Positions 32,001-38,162 of a DNA stretch of 49,438 nucleotides are shown piece by piece. The DNA is from Acidimicrobiia bacterium (GTDB taxonomy: Bacteria > Actinomycetota > Acidimicrobiia > Acidimicrobiales > AC-14), in the NCBI GenBank assembly GCA_023265045.1, contig JAHFUQ010000015.1:1-49438 (forward strand). Direction: 5' to 3'. The notes under the pieces were generated by a model, which was given only the letters and a program-made list of their open reading frames with translations, ran no database searches and was not told the DNA's origin. Within the stretch, counting starts at the first letter, position 1, and each line of letters opens with the position of its first letter. Both the position numbers and the translations under genes were made by a program.

Positions 32001-32351
32001 GGACGCCACCGACAGCTGGCCGCCAGCCGCGAGGCGCTCCTGCAGGGTGACGCCCGCGACGTAGGGCTGGACCAGGTAGAGGACGTCCTGCTCCCGGCCG
32101 AGGGCGACCAGGGGGCGGAAGTCGGCGGTCTCCAGCCGGCGCAGGATGAGCGCCTCGTGGGCGACCCGCATCCGCACCGCGGGGGAGACCGCCGGCGCGT
32201 CGACCGTCTTGATCACGATGTCGTCGCCCGTCTCCTGGTCGACGCCGCGGTAGGTGGTGACCCCTTGCCCGCTCTTCAGGACGTCGCGACACTGGAACCG
32301 CCCCCCCAAGAGGGGCACGTTCGGCGTGGTGTGCATCGACACTGCGGACAA
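26082..32351 (-). CDS. 2,089-aa multidomain signalling protein: Ser/Thr kinase, NTPase, TPR, GAF, PAS, GGDEF, EAL, receiver
   Basis: From the ATG at 32351. Approximate domains: Ser/Thr kinase 15-275 (IKTVD lysine, HRDVKPANV, LIDFGFA, GTVRYLAPE, all intact); AAA/STAND-type NTPase 305-620 (Walker A SGGGKT, Walker B VVILDDCQW); TPR-like helices ~690-1150; GAF 1240-1390; PAS 1390-1505; GGDEF 1510-1690 (HDTLTGLANR, RLGGDEFAVLL near 1586, with RxxD inhibitory site RPQD five residues before it); EAL 1690-1940 (motif reads EAV, but SVNVSTRQL, LEITES, DDFGTGYSSL, KIDRSFV and EGVE are kept); receiver 1965-2085 (VVLDVMMPVMGG phospho-acceptor). The first half resembles PknK-like kinases. Both c-di-GMP synthesis and hydrolysis look possible. 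No frameshift breaks the frame. It is monocistronic and divergent from the zinc-ribbon gene. Confidence 0.9.
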   Translation of the reverse strand: MSAVSMHTTPNVPLLGGRFQCRDVLKSGQGVTTYRGVDQETGDDIVIKTVDAPAVSPAVRMRVAHEALILRRLETADFRPLVALGREQDVLYLVQPYVAGVTLQERLAAGGQLSVASALRVGIDVLRALQLAHDGDVLHRDVKPANVIVGNEEPIARAVLIDFGFARSARLDPSIRDEPVGTVRYLAPEATGAMAGAVVDERADLYAVGVLLFECLAGRPPFEGQDVGEVLRQHLSASAAPLRSIRADVPRSVDSAVQRLLRKDPDERYQSAAAVLADLDAVVAGRARGVADPAVVIGLHDRRQALTEPAFVGRSADLTALAALVDEARAGRGLLAFVEADSGGGKTRMLDELEDRIRSDTWVLRGQGVDQAAERPFQLLEGVAGGIVAACAEDPRLADVLRERLGDRVDAAAAALPALAEVLAPGGAGDTGPAAYGEIRSVDALVALLEALGDEARPAVVILDDCQWANGLGLKLLARWSEQAGGHVLVIGAFRSEEVDAEHPLRAVPSAVRVELAPLSVEDVRSLAESMAGPLPAAAVDVVSQLSEGSPFMATAVLRGLVESGALVDTEDGWLVNDELLANAQTSRRAALFLVQRLELLSEPALALLSVGAVLGKTFDLALAVELTDQGADSAATSFKEAVRRRILWVDEQASRCSFRHDKLREALLDRLTPSDRRALHLRAALRLEATKVDRPYDLAYHFDAGGRSDRALPYALRAAEQARGRHALEVAVAHYRIAERAKAPDAATQVRVYEGLGDVLTLQGEYEEATNYLELAMALVRPGAGRAAIEGKLGDIAFKRGDQRLARWRLESSLRQLGRRVPRRTIGFLVLLLKELVVQAAHSALPRLFTGRRALDGADEELLAIRIYSRLAYVYWFHSGKISCGWAHLREMNLAERYPPTAELAQAYSEHAPVMTMVPWCKRGIKYAQRSFAIRRERGDVWGQGQSLNFYGTVLYASSRYRECIEKCEEGVRLLDRTGDRWEVNTARWHIALAYYRLGDLRRATESARTLHAAAVDIGDQAAAGISLSSWSRASGGQAPAELIAAQLATKTEDAHTATEVRVAEGVRLLAEGKVDAAIEMFGDANRIVRRAGLRQEYVAPVLPWLATALRMRAELAPPYRSLRRRAHVRRAAEIARRARATATDYKNNRPHALREQGLVCALRGRARRARRLFAASLAEADRQEARYEHALTRQAWGRVGEAMGWPGATEQREQADADIRAMLPSGDNDGADGTEPDSLSLADRFETLLAVGRRIASAPSAEAVYAAVSDAALTLLRGEHCHITMLDASGESPVSRTLVRRALEARAPVVTSENGDGDSVDPGDSAVLLGLRSGLCAPIFCEDQPLACFSVVHGQIGDLFSRDEIKMAAFIATLAGAALEHVAGTEARFRSLAQNSSDVITIVDHDGVVTYQSSSVRRVFGFEPDVLVGRPFGEWVHPDDAETVGAALDGTGQRSLVECRLRHQDGSWRVVETALNDLFGDSSVRGLVLNSRDVSERKALEHELRDRALHDTLTGLANRGLFSERIEHCLARRKGAPVAVVFLDLDDFKGINDSLGHAAGDNLLKDVARRLLTCVRPQDTVARLGGDEFAVLLDGATDEAARRAAERVLAAMAPAFDLDGHQVHARTSVGIALTAGWPAAATTGEGVGEGPTANRADELLSQADAAMYVAKARGKGRYEVFEPAMRIAALDRVTIKSELQWAVQCDEMEAYYQPLIELRTGEVVGFEAVLRWRHPKRGVLSPTEFIAVAEESGLIVPIGAWTLRQACREGRRLQRSHPERTMFGISVNVSTRQLQHPGLLNEVEVALAESGFDPKLLTLEITESATLHDTEACIQKLHELKALGLRLAIDDFGTGYSSLSYLRRFPVDQLKIDRSFVAGLGQDAQDTAIVTSVIGLAHALGLEAVGEGVETMEQLERLTVLGCDLAQGFNWRRPTSFKDVDAWLTPAPTFLGVAGLARGGFGLQRPVRTLLVDDRPELRAAIRLAMELDGHFTVVAEASDGREAIAAAGRHQPDLVVLDVMMPVMGGLQAMQGIRAAAPGAGIVLLTAVDHDVVTAADLRQTLGMLDKTLDLDALVSRLGGLLHVAS

Positions 32352-32478
32352 GCGGGCCCCCTCGACGGCTCACCTTCAATGATCGGCAGGTCAGGGGCAC
32401 TACTGGAATAGGGCATACGGCCCACCGGGTGGCGCCGCCCCAAGGCAGAGTCGACCCCGAGGCGGTATCACTGGAGCG

Positions 32479-33273
32479 GTGAAGTGGTGCCCGGTGTGCA
32501 GGAAGGGCTGGCCCGACGCCTGGTCGGTCTGCGGGGACTGCATCGCCGGGTTGGTCGAGGACCCGGACGCCACGGTCGCGTGCCCGCACTGCCATCGGGA
32601 CTGGCCGGCTCGGATGCAGTCCTGCCCGGACTGCCTCGGCGAGCTGCGGCCCGATCCCGACGCCGCGGCGCGGGCGTACGCAGCCGTGCTCGCCGTCGGG
32701 GGCCACCTCCCGCGCCCGGCTGACCGCCCGCCGTTCGCGCTGGGCCCGGCGTGCGCCCTGCTGCGCACCGCGCCCAGGTCGTCGCTTCTCTACATCGGCC
32801 CGGACGAGCTGCTGGAGGCGACGGTGGACAGCCGGGGCCACGCCGCGGTCGCGCCCATGCGCTGCCACGACCTCGACGGCGCCCCGCTGTTCGACCTCAC
32901 CCGGTACGAGGCGGCGGACGCGGCCCTCGTCGCGGTCGACTCCGCGGGCGCCCCCTTGGCGACGTTCCTGCGCCGCGGAGGCGACCTGGACGTCCGCGAC
33001 GAGACGAGCGCGCCTGTGGCCCGCATGCGCCGTGTGCGCGGCGGGTACGCGCTGGACGAGACGGGAGGCGAGGAGCTGGCGTCGGTCCTGGTCAGCGACA
33101 TCGGGCTCGGCGAGGACCCCCACCGCGTGGTCGACGACCAGTGGTCCCTCGATCCCCGGGGCGAGCTTCCCCTTCGCCCGCTGGGCGCCGTCGCCCTCCT
33201 GCTGGCGGGCAAGGCCCTGCTCGGCCGGGCCCGCCCGGCGCCCGCACCTGTTACTCCCAAAACTGTTACTTGA
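32479..33273 (+). CDS. double zinc-ribbon protein of unknown function
   Basis: 264 aa from a GTG at 32479. Residues 1-60 hold two zinc ribbons (CPVCRKGWPDAWSVCGDC and CPHCHRDWPARMQSCPDC). The remainder (SSLLYIGPDELLEATVDSRG to DDQWSLDPRGELPLRPLGAV) looks like a beta-rich barrel with some resemblance to LURP-one/scramblase-like proteins, followed by a weak C-terminal hydrophobic stretch (LGAVALLLAGKALLG). That fold suggestion is a guess. The stop codon (33271-33273) sits inside the palindrome that precedes the MerR gene, so the two genes share regulatory DNA. Function unknown. Confidence 0.7.
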   Translation: MKWCPVCRKGWPDAWSVCGDCIAGLVEDPDATVACPHCHRDWPARMQSCPDCLGELRPDPDAAARAYAAVLAVGGHLPRPADRPPFALGPACALLRTAPRSSLLYIGPDELLEATVDSRGHAAVAPMRCHDLDGAPLFDLTRYEAADAALVAVDSAGAPLATFLRRGGDLDVRDETSAPVARMRRVRGGYALDETGGEELASVLVSDIGLGEDPHRVVDDQWSLDPRGELPLRPLGAVALLLAGKALLGRARPAPAPVTPKTVT

Positions 33274-33287
33274 TTTAATGTAACAGT
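33262..33287. promoter_or_regulatory. palindromic operator ACTGTTAC-10-GTAACAGT
   Basis: A perfect 8-bp inverted repeat (33262-33269 and 33280-33287) with a 10-base AT-rich centre, 19 bases before the MerR start. A third TGTTAC half-site lies at 33249-33254. The local AT-richness stands out in this GC-rich region. Likely operator and promoter for the merR/membrane-protein pair, probably autoregulated. Confidence 0.6.
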
Positions 33288-33305
33288 CGGCGTAGGGTCA
33301 CCCCC

Positions 33306-34082
33306 GTGGCTGCGGAGATGACCGTGGACGAACTGGCCCGCCGGGCCGAGACGACCACTCGCAACGTGCGCAACTACCAAACCCAGGGGCTGCTCCCGCC
33401 TCCCACCATGGTGGGGCGCACCGGCTATTACGACGAGGGCCACCTCGGCCGCCTGCGGCTGATTGCCCAACTCCAGGGCCAGGGCTTCTCGCTCGCCGGC
33501 ATCGCCAAGCTGCTCGAGGCGTGGGAGCGGGGCCGGAGCCTGGCCGACCTGCTGGGATTCGAGGAAGCGCTGACCGCCCCGTGGACGACCGAAAAGGCCG
33601 AGTTCATGGCGCCCCAGGCGTTGCTCGAGTTGTTCCCGGAGGCGGTGGAGGACCCCGCGCTCGCCATCCGGGCCATAGAGCTGGGCCTGATCGTGCCCCA
33701 GGAGGACGGGTTCCTCGTCCCCAGCCCCAGCCTGCTCCGCACCGGCGCGGAGCTGGCGGCCGTGGGCGTGCCCCTCGCCGCCACCCAGGACGCCCTGGCC
33801 GCCCTGCGCGACGACATGAACCGGGTGGCGGCCCGGCTCGTCGGTATGTTCGAGCGCTACATCTGGAAGCCCTACGTCGAGGCGGGCATGCCCGCCGAAC
33901 GCCTCCCCGAGATCACCGACGCCCTCCGACGCATGCGGCCGCTCGCGGCCATCTCGGTCCATGCCGTGCTCGCCCAGGCCATGCAACGGGCGACCGCGGC
34001 TTCAACCGCAGCCTCGGCGGTGGCCAACGCCGCCAATGCCGCCGAGCGCGGATCCGCATCAACCGTGCAAGAGGTGAGCTGA
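33306..34082 (+). CDS. MerR-family transcriptional regulator
   Basis: 258 aa from a GTG at 33306. The N-terminal MerR winged helix is clear (MTVDELARRAETTTRNVRNY, QTQGLLPPPTMVGRTGYYDE, LGRLRLIAQLQGQGFSLAGI). The remaining ~170 residues are helical, lack paired cysteines, and do not look like a metal-binding or GyrI-like effector domain that I recognise. Overlap of the stop with the ATG of the following membrane-protein gene (TGATG) suggests that the protein controls that gene and is coupled to it. The palindrome just upstream is the likely binding site. Ligand unknown. Confidence 0.88.
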   Translation: MAAEMTVDELARRAETTTRNVRNYQTQGLLPPPTMVGRTGYYDEGHLGRLRLIAQLQGQGFSLAGIAKLLEAWERGRSLADLLGFEEALTAPWTTEKAEFMAPQALLELFPEAVEDPALAIRAIELGLIVPQEDGFLVPSPSLLRTGAELAAVGVPLAATQDALAALRDDMNRVAARLVGMFERYIWKPYVEAGMPAERLPEITDALRRMRPLAAISVHAVLAQAMQRATAASTAASAVANAANAAERGSASTVQEVS

Positions 34083-35923
34083 TGCTCCTGAACTACACAC
34101 CCACGTGGACCGAGTGGATGTACGTCTTCGCCCCCTTCCAGATCTACCTGATCATCGTCGCCGTCCTGGTCGTCTACGGCGAGCACTACGACGAGCGCAA
34201 CTTCGTCCGCCAGTTCTTCAAGCGCATCTCGTACTCGCTGGAGCGGGCCACGGGGTACCCGGGCTGGTCGATGGCCGGCGCCCTCACCGGCCTGCTCATG
34301 TTGGGCACGGCCGCCATCGGCCTGTACTGGGACATCGGCTTCCACGTCGACTTCGGCCGGGACAAGCGCCTGCTGACGCCGTCGCACACCATGATCGTGC
34401 TGGGCCTGGGAGGCATCGCCTTCGCCGGCCTGATCGCGGTGATCTTCGCCTCGATCGACAAGGCCGACGTCGACCTGCGCATCGGTCCCATCCACATCCC
34501 ATGGACGGCGATCGGCCTGGGCTTCTTCGGCATCGGCGGCATCGCCGCCTTCCCGTTCGACGCCATGTGGCACGACGCCTACGGCGTGGACGTCACCCTC
34601 TGGAGCCCCTCCCACCTGCAGCTCCTCGCCGGCGGCGGCCTCGCCACCATCATGTTGTGGCTGATGGTGCGGGAGGGGAGCTCCAGCCGCCAGCCGTCGC
34701 GCATGCTCGGGCGGGTGATCGAAGTCACGATCTTCGGCGCCATCCTCACCGGCCTCACCATCTACCAGGGCGAGTTCGACTTCGGCGTCCCTCAGTTCCA
34801 GGTCGTCTACCTGCCCATCCTCATCGCCGCCGCCGGCGCCCTGGCGCTTGTGCTGGCCCGCCTCGCCCTCGGCCCGTGGGGCGCGGTCAAGACGGTGCTC
34901 GCCTACGTCATCATCCGGGGCGTCATCGGGCTGCTGACGGTCGGTCCGTTCAACGAGACGTTCCCCCGCTTCCCGCTCTACCTGGCGGCGGCCCTCCTGG
35001 TCGAAGGGGTCGCCTACCTGGTCGGCACCCAGAACCGGTTGCTGTTCGCGGCGGCCGCCGGGGCCGCCGTCGGCACCGTCGGCACGCTGGTGGACGTGCT
35101 CTGGTTCGGCGCCATCAGCGACCTCACCTCGACCGGGAACGGCATCCCGAAAGCCGCGCTCCTGTCGCTTGTCGCGGGAGTGGCAGCCGCCACGCTGGGC
35201 GCCGCGCTGGCCCGACCGGTGCCCGACGGCGGCCACCGGCTCCCGGCGGTGGCGGCGCTCGCGGGCGGCCTGGTGCTGGCCGTGACCGTGGCCTATCCCC
35301 TCCCCCGCCACGTGGGCAACGTGGCCGCCGACATCCGCCTGCGGACGCCCGACGCCGCCGCGTCGATCGTCGAGGTCGACCTCACCCCGGCGAACGCGGC
35401 CAAGTCGGCCACGGCCTTCGGCGTCGTCTCGTGGCAGGGCGGCGGGCGCATCGCCTCGGCCTTCAAGGAAGTGGCGCCGGGCAAGTACGTGTCGGAGAAG
35501 GCCCTGCCCATCACGGGCCGGTGGAAGACGATGATCGGCCTCCAGCGCGACGACGAGGTCATGGCCGCCCCGGTGTACTTCCCGAAGGACCCGGAGATCT
35601 TCGACAACGGCTTCCCCGCCGTGCCCGCTCGCCACGAGCACTTCGCCAAGAACACCAAGTACCTGCTCCGCGAGCAGAAGACGGGCGGCGCCTTCGCCGC
35701 CAACGCCGCCTACACCGGCGTCTCTGTCGTCGTGCTCGGATTCCTCGCCCTCTACGTCCTCTGCGCCGTCAAGGTGACGCCCACGGACGAGCACGTGGAG
35801 GACTACCGCCCGCCGACGCCCTGGTTGCCCTCGCCGCCCGCCCACGGCAACGGCAACGGCAACGGCCACGCGCGCCAGCCCGTCGGCGCCAGTTGGAGCT
35901 GGGGCGACCCCCCCAGGCGCTGA
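34082..35923 (+). CDS. polytopic membrane protein of unknown function with extracytoplasmic C-terminal domain
   Basis: 613 aa from the ATG at 34082 overlapping the merR stop. About ten hydrophobic helices span residues ~15-415. Conserved-looking polar motifs face the membrane edges: LLTPSHTMIVLG and FDAMWHDAYGVDVTLWSPSH, that is, two [TS]PSH motifs plus WHD, which could bind a metal or haem. Residues ~430-545 form a beta-rich segment (ASIVEVDLTPANAAKSATAF, VAPGKYVSEKALPITGRWKT) with some likeness to FixH/YtkA domains, followed by a last helix and a Pro/Gly/Asn-rich tail. I recall related uncharacterised membrane proteins in other actinobacteria. A role in copper or redox homeostasis is plausible from MerR control but unproven. 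Confidence 0.75.
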   Translation: MLLNYTPTWTEWMYVFAPFQIYLIIVAVLVVYGEHYDERNFVRQFFKRISYSLERATGYPGWSMAGALTGLLMLGTAAIGLYWDIGFHVDFGRDKRLLTPSHTMIVLGLGGIAFAGLIAVIFASIDKADVDLRIGPIHIPWTAIGLGFFGIGGIAAFPFDAMWHDAYGVDVTLWSPSHLQLLAGGGLATIMLWLMVREGSSSRQPSRMLGRVIEVTIFGAILTGLTIYQGEFDFGVPQFQVVYLPILIAAAGALALVLARLALGPWGAVKTVLAYVIIRGVIGLLTVGPFNETFPRFPLYLAAALLVEGVAYLVGTQNRLLFAAAAGAAVGTVGTLVDVLWFGAISDLTSTGNGIPKAALLSLVAGVAAATLGAALARPVPDGGHRLPAVAALAGGLVLAVTVAYPLPRHVGNVAADIRLRTPDAAASIVEVDLTPANAAKSATAFGVVSWQGGGRIASAFKEVAPGKYVSEKALPITGRWKTMIGLQRDDEVMAAPVYFPKDPEIFDNGFPAVPARHEHFAKNTKYLLREQKTGGAFAANAAYTGVSVVVLGFLALYVLCAVKVTPTDEHVEDYRPPTPWLPSPPAHGNGNGNGHARQPVGASWSWGDPPRR

Positions 35924-35946
35924 CGCACTTTCCGCCGCTGACCGGG

Positions 35947-36492
35947 TCAACCGTCGGGCCCGGTCGGCGGCACTCCCACCGAGGTGCGGCGCGGGCGCTC
36001 CTCCCGCATGTCCGCCAACATCAGCAGTCGCGTGGGCGACGAGTCGTCGAACTCGAGTCGCTTTACCAGGTGGACGATCGTGCCCTGCTCCGGCTCGGAC
36101 ACGAAGCGCACCTGGTCCATGAGGGCGCACATGAGGGCAACGCCCCGGCCGCTCTCGGCGTCGGCGCCGGCCATCTCCCGTTTGAGCGAGGCGTGATCGA
36201 AGCCGCGCCCGACATCGGTCACCCGGATGTCGCAGGTTTCCGGCCCGATGGCGATGGAGACGTCGTAGACGTCGCCCGGGCCGGAGTGGGTGAGCACGTT
36301 GGCGCACGCCTCAGCCAATGCCAGCTCGACGTCGTCGGCCACCCGGTCGACGACCCCGAGCTCATCGAGGGCGTGGTGGGTGAGGTGCCGCACGACCGCG
36401 ACGGAGAGCCGATCTTGTGGCAGCTGCAGCGTCAGCGCGACCCAGGCGCCCCTCGTGGGCTCACCCACCAGCGGCCACCAGTCCATGACCAT
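35947..36492 (-). CDS. HATPase-domain anti-sigma-factor-type protein (RsbW/SpoIIAB-like)
   Basis: 181 aa from the ATG at 36492 (a second ATG is 6 bases in). The GHKL ATPase fold is shown by the N-box ELALAEACANVLTHS, the G1 box VTDVGRGFD and the G2 box ESGRGVALMCALMD. Such proteins bind and phosphorylate an anti-anti-sigma factor, or sequester a sigma factor. No anti-anti-sigma (STAS) gene or partner sigma gene is adjacent, so the partner is unknown. The C-terminal ~35 residues are charged and probably disordered. It converges on the membrane-protein gene and diverges from the gene at 36645. Confidence 0.85.
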   Translation of the reverse strand: MVMDWWPLVGEPTRGAWVALTLQLPQDRLSVAVVRHLTHHALDELGVVDRVADDVELALAEACANVLTHSGPGDVYDVSIAIGPETCDIRVTDVGRGFDHASLKREMAGADAESGRGVALMCALMDQVRFVSEPEQGTIVHLVKRLEFDDSSPTRLLMLADMREERPRRTSVGVPPTGPDG

Positions 36493-36533
36493 CCTCTACC
36501 CATCCAGCCACGCGCCACCCCCGGGTTCGACCG

Positions 36534-36633
36534 AGGTCGTACCGTTCCCCGCCCAGCTCGCCACCTACCGCCTGCCGCGGCGGCGCCGAACTTCACGCAC
36601 CCCCCGCCTGCCGCGGTCCGACCCAGGTCGTAC
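36534..36633 (+). repeat. duplicated motifs in a divergent intergenic region
   Basis: CCGCCTGCCGCGG occurs at 36568-36580 and 36604-36616, and AGGTCGTAC at 36534-36542 and 36625-36633, all in the same orientation. The 152-base region lies between two divergent genes and could hold duplicated operator or promoter elements. Confidence 0.45.
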
Positions 36634-36644
36634 TGTCTGTCCCC

Positions 36645-37466
36645 ATGAGGACGGCGCCGCTCGTGGATTGGGACGCGGCGCAGGCAGCCGTGGCCGCGAC
36701 CGCCGGCCGCGTCTCGGCGATGGTGCGGTCGGTCACCCACCCCGACGCTCCGGCGGTGGGGACGTGGACCGTCGCCGAGGTCACCGTCCATCTCTCCCAC
36801 TCCCTCGACGCCATCACGGCCATGGCCAAGGGCGGCGGCGGCCTCCTCGACGACGTCTGGGGGCTGGCGAACCTCACCGCCGCGCTCGTGGCGAGCGAGG
36901 AGGAGCGAGACCTCGGCAAGCTGGCGGATCGGATTGCAGCGTCCGCCCGCGCCCTGCTCGACGTGGTGGGACGGGCCGGAGGAGACGAGGGGCGGGCGTG
37001 GATCGTGCAGGGCGTCGAGTTCAACCTTTCCTCGCTGCTGTGCCACGCCCTCAACGAGCTGGTCGTGCACGGCCGCGACATCGCCCTGGCCGACGGCCAG
37101 AAGTGGACGATCCCCCGCTCCGAGGCCGCCCTGGTCGTGGACGGCTTCCTCGTGGCGTCCCTGGGCGGCCTGGGCCGGGCCATGGTCGACCAGGACAAGG
37201 CCCGCGGCGTCACGGCGACCTACGACATCAAAGTCCGGGGCGGCGGGCGGGCTTCGTGGCGCTTCGACAACGGCGACCTGTCGGTGACCCCCGGGCCTCC
37301 CACCGGCCGGGTCGACTGCCACCTCTCGGTCGACCCCGAGGCCTTCCTACTCGTGGCCTGGGGCCGGCTGCGCCAGGGGGGTCCGATCGCCAAGGGGCAG
37401 CTCCTGGCCTGGGGCCGCAAGCCGTGGCTCGGCCTCAAGCTCCGGAGCATGGTCAGGAACCCCTGA
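36645..37466 (+). CDS. maleylpyruvate isomerase-like / SCP2-type protein
   Basis: 273 aa from the ATG at 36645. The N-terminal half (VDWDAAQAAVAATAGRVSAM, VGTWTVAEVTVHLSHSLDAI, LSSLLCHALNELVVHGRDIA) matches the mycothiol-dependent maleylpyruvate isomerase N-terminal (DinB-like four-helix) domain, with His residues in the expected metal-binding places (HLSHS, HALNE, HGRD). The C-terminal half (VTATYDIKVRGGGRASWRFD, RVDCHLSVDPEAFLLVAWGR) is SCP2-like. Mycothiol-dependent isomerase or transferase activity is a family expectation; the substrate is not evident and no aromatic-degradation genes are nearby. The 3' end overlaps the convergent cytochrome gene by 120 bases. Confidence 0.82.
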   Translation: MRTAPLVDWDAAQAAVAATAGRVSAMVRSVTHPDAPAVGTWTVAEVTVHLSHSLDAITAMAKGGGGLLDDVWGLANLTAALVASEEERDLGKLADRIAASARALLDVVGRAGGDEGRAWIVQGVEFNLSSLLCHALNELVVHGRDIALADGQKWTIPRSEAALVVDGFLVASLGGLGRAMVDQDKARGVTATYDIKVRGGGRASWRFDNGDLSVTPGPPTGRVDCHLSVDPEAFLLVAWGRLRQGGPIAKGQLLAWGRKPWLGLKLRSMVRNP

Positions 37467-38162
37467 CCCTGCGCCGGCGCCCGCCGGACCGGCGGCGACG
37501 CTGGCCACGCCGGTCTCCTCCTCGTACCACCTGGGGTGATGGCGCCGGGCCCATGCCCGGGTGACCCATCCCTCCCGCATCCCGCGGCGTGCCTCGCCGT
37601 CCTTCATGGCCATGCGCAAGTGCCCGAGCAGGACGACGGCGAAGGTGATGGCGAGCCAGTCGTGCACGAACGTGGCCCCGGTGCGCCAGTCCACGGGGAA
37701 GAACCGGAACCAGTGCATGATCGACCCGGTCATGAACATCACGGCGATGACACCCAGGGTGAAGGCGGCGTTCAGCTTCTGGCCGGGGTGGAACTTGCCA
37801 TGACGAACCTGCTTTTCCCGGCCGAGGGACCGCAGCCACCGCCGGTCGCCGGCGTCGAAGCGGCTGAGCCGCCGGAGGTCGGCGACCAGCGCCGCCCGCC
37901 CGCGGCCGAGCCGGGCCACCAGCAACGGCAGTGGCAGGAGCAGGCCGGCCACGACATGCAGCAGCCGCACCAGCTCGCGCCGCCCGACGAGGGCCGACAG
38001 CTGACCGACGTAGAGCACCGCGCCGGTGGCGATGAGGACGCTGAACAGCCCGGCGTTCACCCAGTGCAGCATCCGCTCGGTGTCGTCGAAGCGCGCCAGC
38101 CGGGCCCGCTCCGGCACCCCTTCGCTCATGCGCGCCGGCGCCGCTTCAGATGGGCTTGTCAT
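37347..38162 (-). CDS. cytochrome b (formate-dehydrogenase gamma-like) membrane subunit
   Basis: 271 aa from the ATG at 38162. Four membrane helices carry the haem-ligand histidines of the b-type family: RMLHWVNAGLFSVLIATGAV, LVRLLHVVAGLLLPLPLLVA, FMTGSIMHWFRFFPVDWRTG, FVHDWLAITFAVVLLGHLRM. The start overlaps the 3' end of the molybdopterin oxidoreductase gene by 17 bases, so the two products probably work together, moving electrons between the molybdoenzyme and the quinone pool or the respiratory chain. The last ~60 residues are Ala/Gly/Pro/Glu-rich and overlap the convergent gene by 120 bases, which is unusual and may mean that the true C-terminus is dispensable. Confidence 0.85.
   Translation of the reverse strand: MTSPSEAAPARMSEGVPERARLARFDDTERMLHWVNAGLFSVLIATGAVLYVGQLSALVGRRELVRLLHVVAGLLLPLPLLVARLGRGRAALVADLRRLSRFDAGDRRWLRSLGREKQVRHGKFHPGQKLNAAFTLGVIAVMFMTGSIMHWFRFFPVDWRTGATFVHDWLAITFAVVLLGHLRMAMKDGEARRGMREGWVTRAWARRHHPRWYEEETGVASVAAGPAGAGAGSGVPDHAPELEAEPRLAAPGQELPLGDRTPLAQPAPGHE

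Noticed and set aside
33872-36648. Overlapping ~811- and 847-codon frames on either strand across the membrane-protein gene
   Set aside because: Both are Arg/Gly/His-rich shadows of the membrane-protein frame, which has clear hydrophobic helices and a coupled start with merR.
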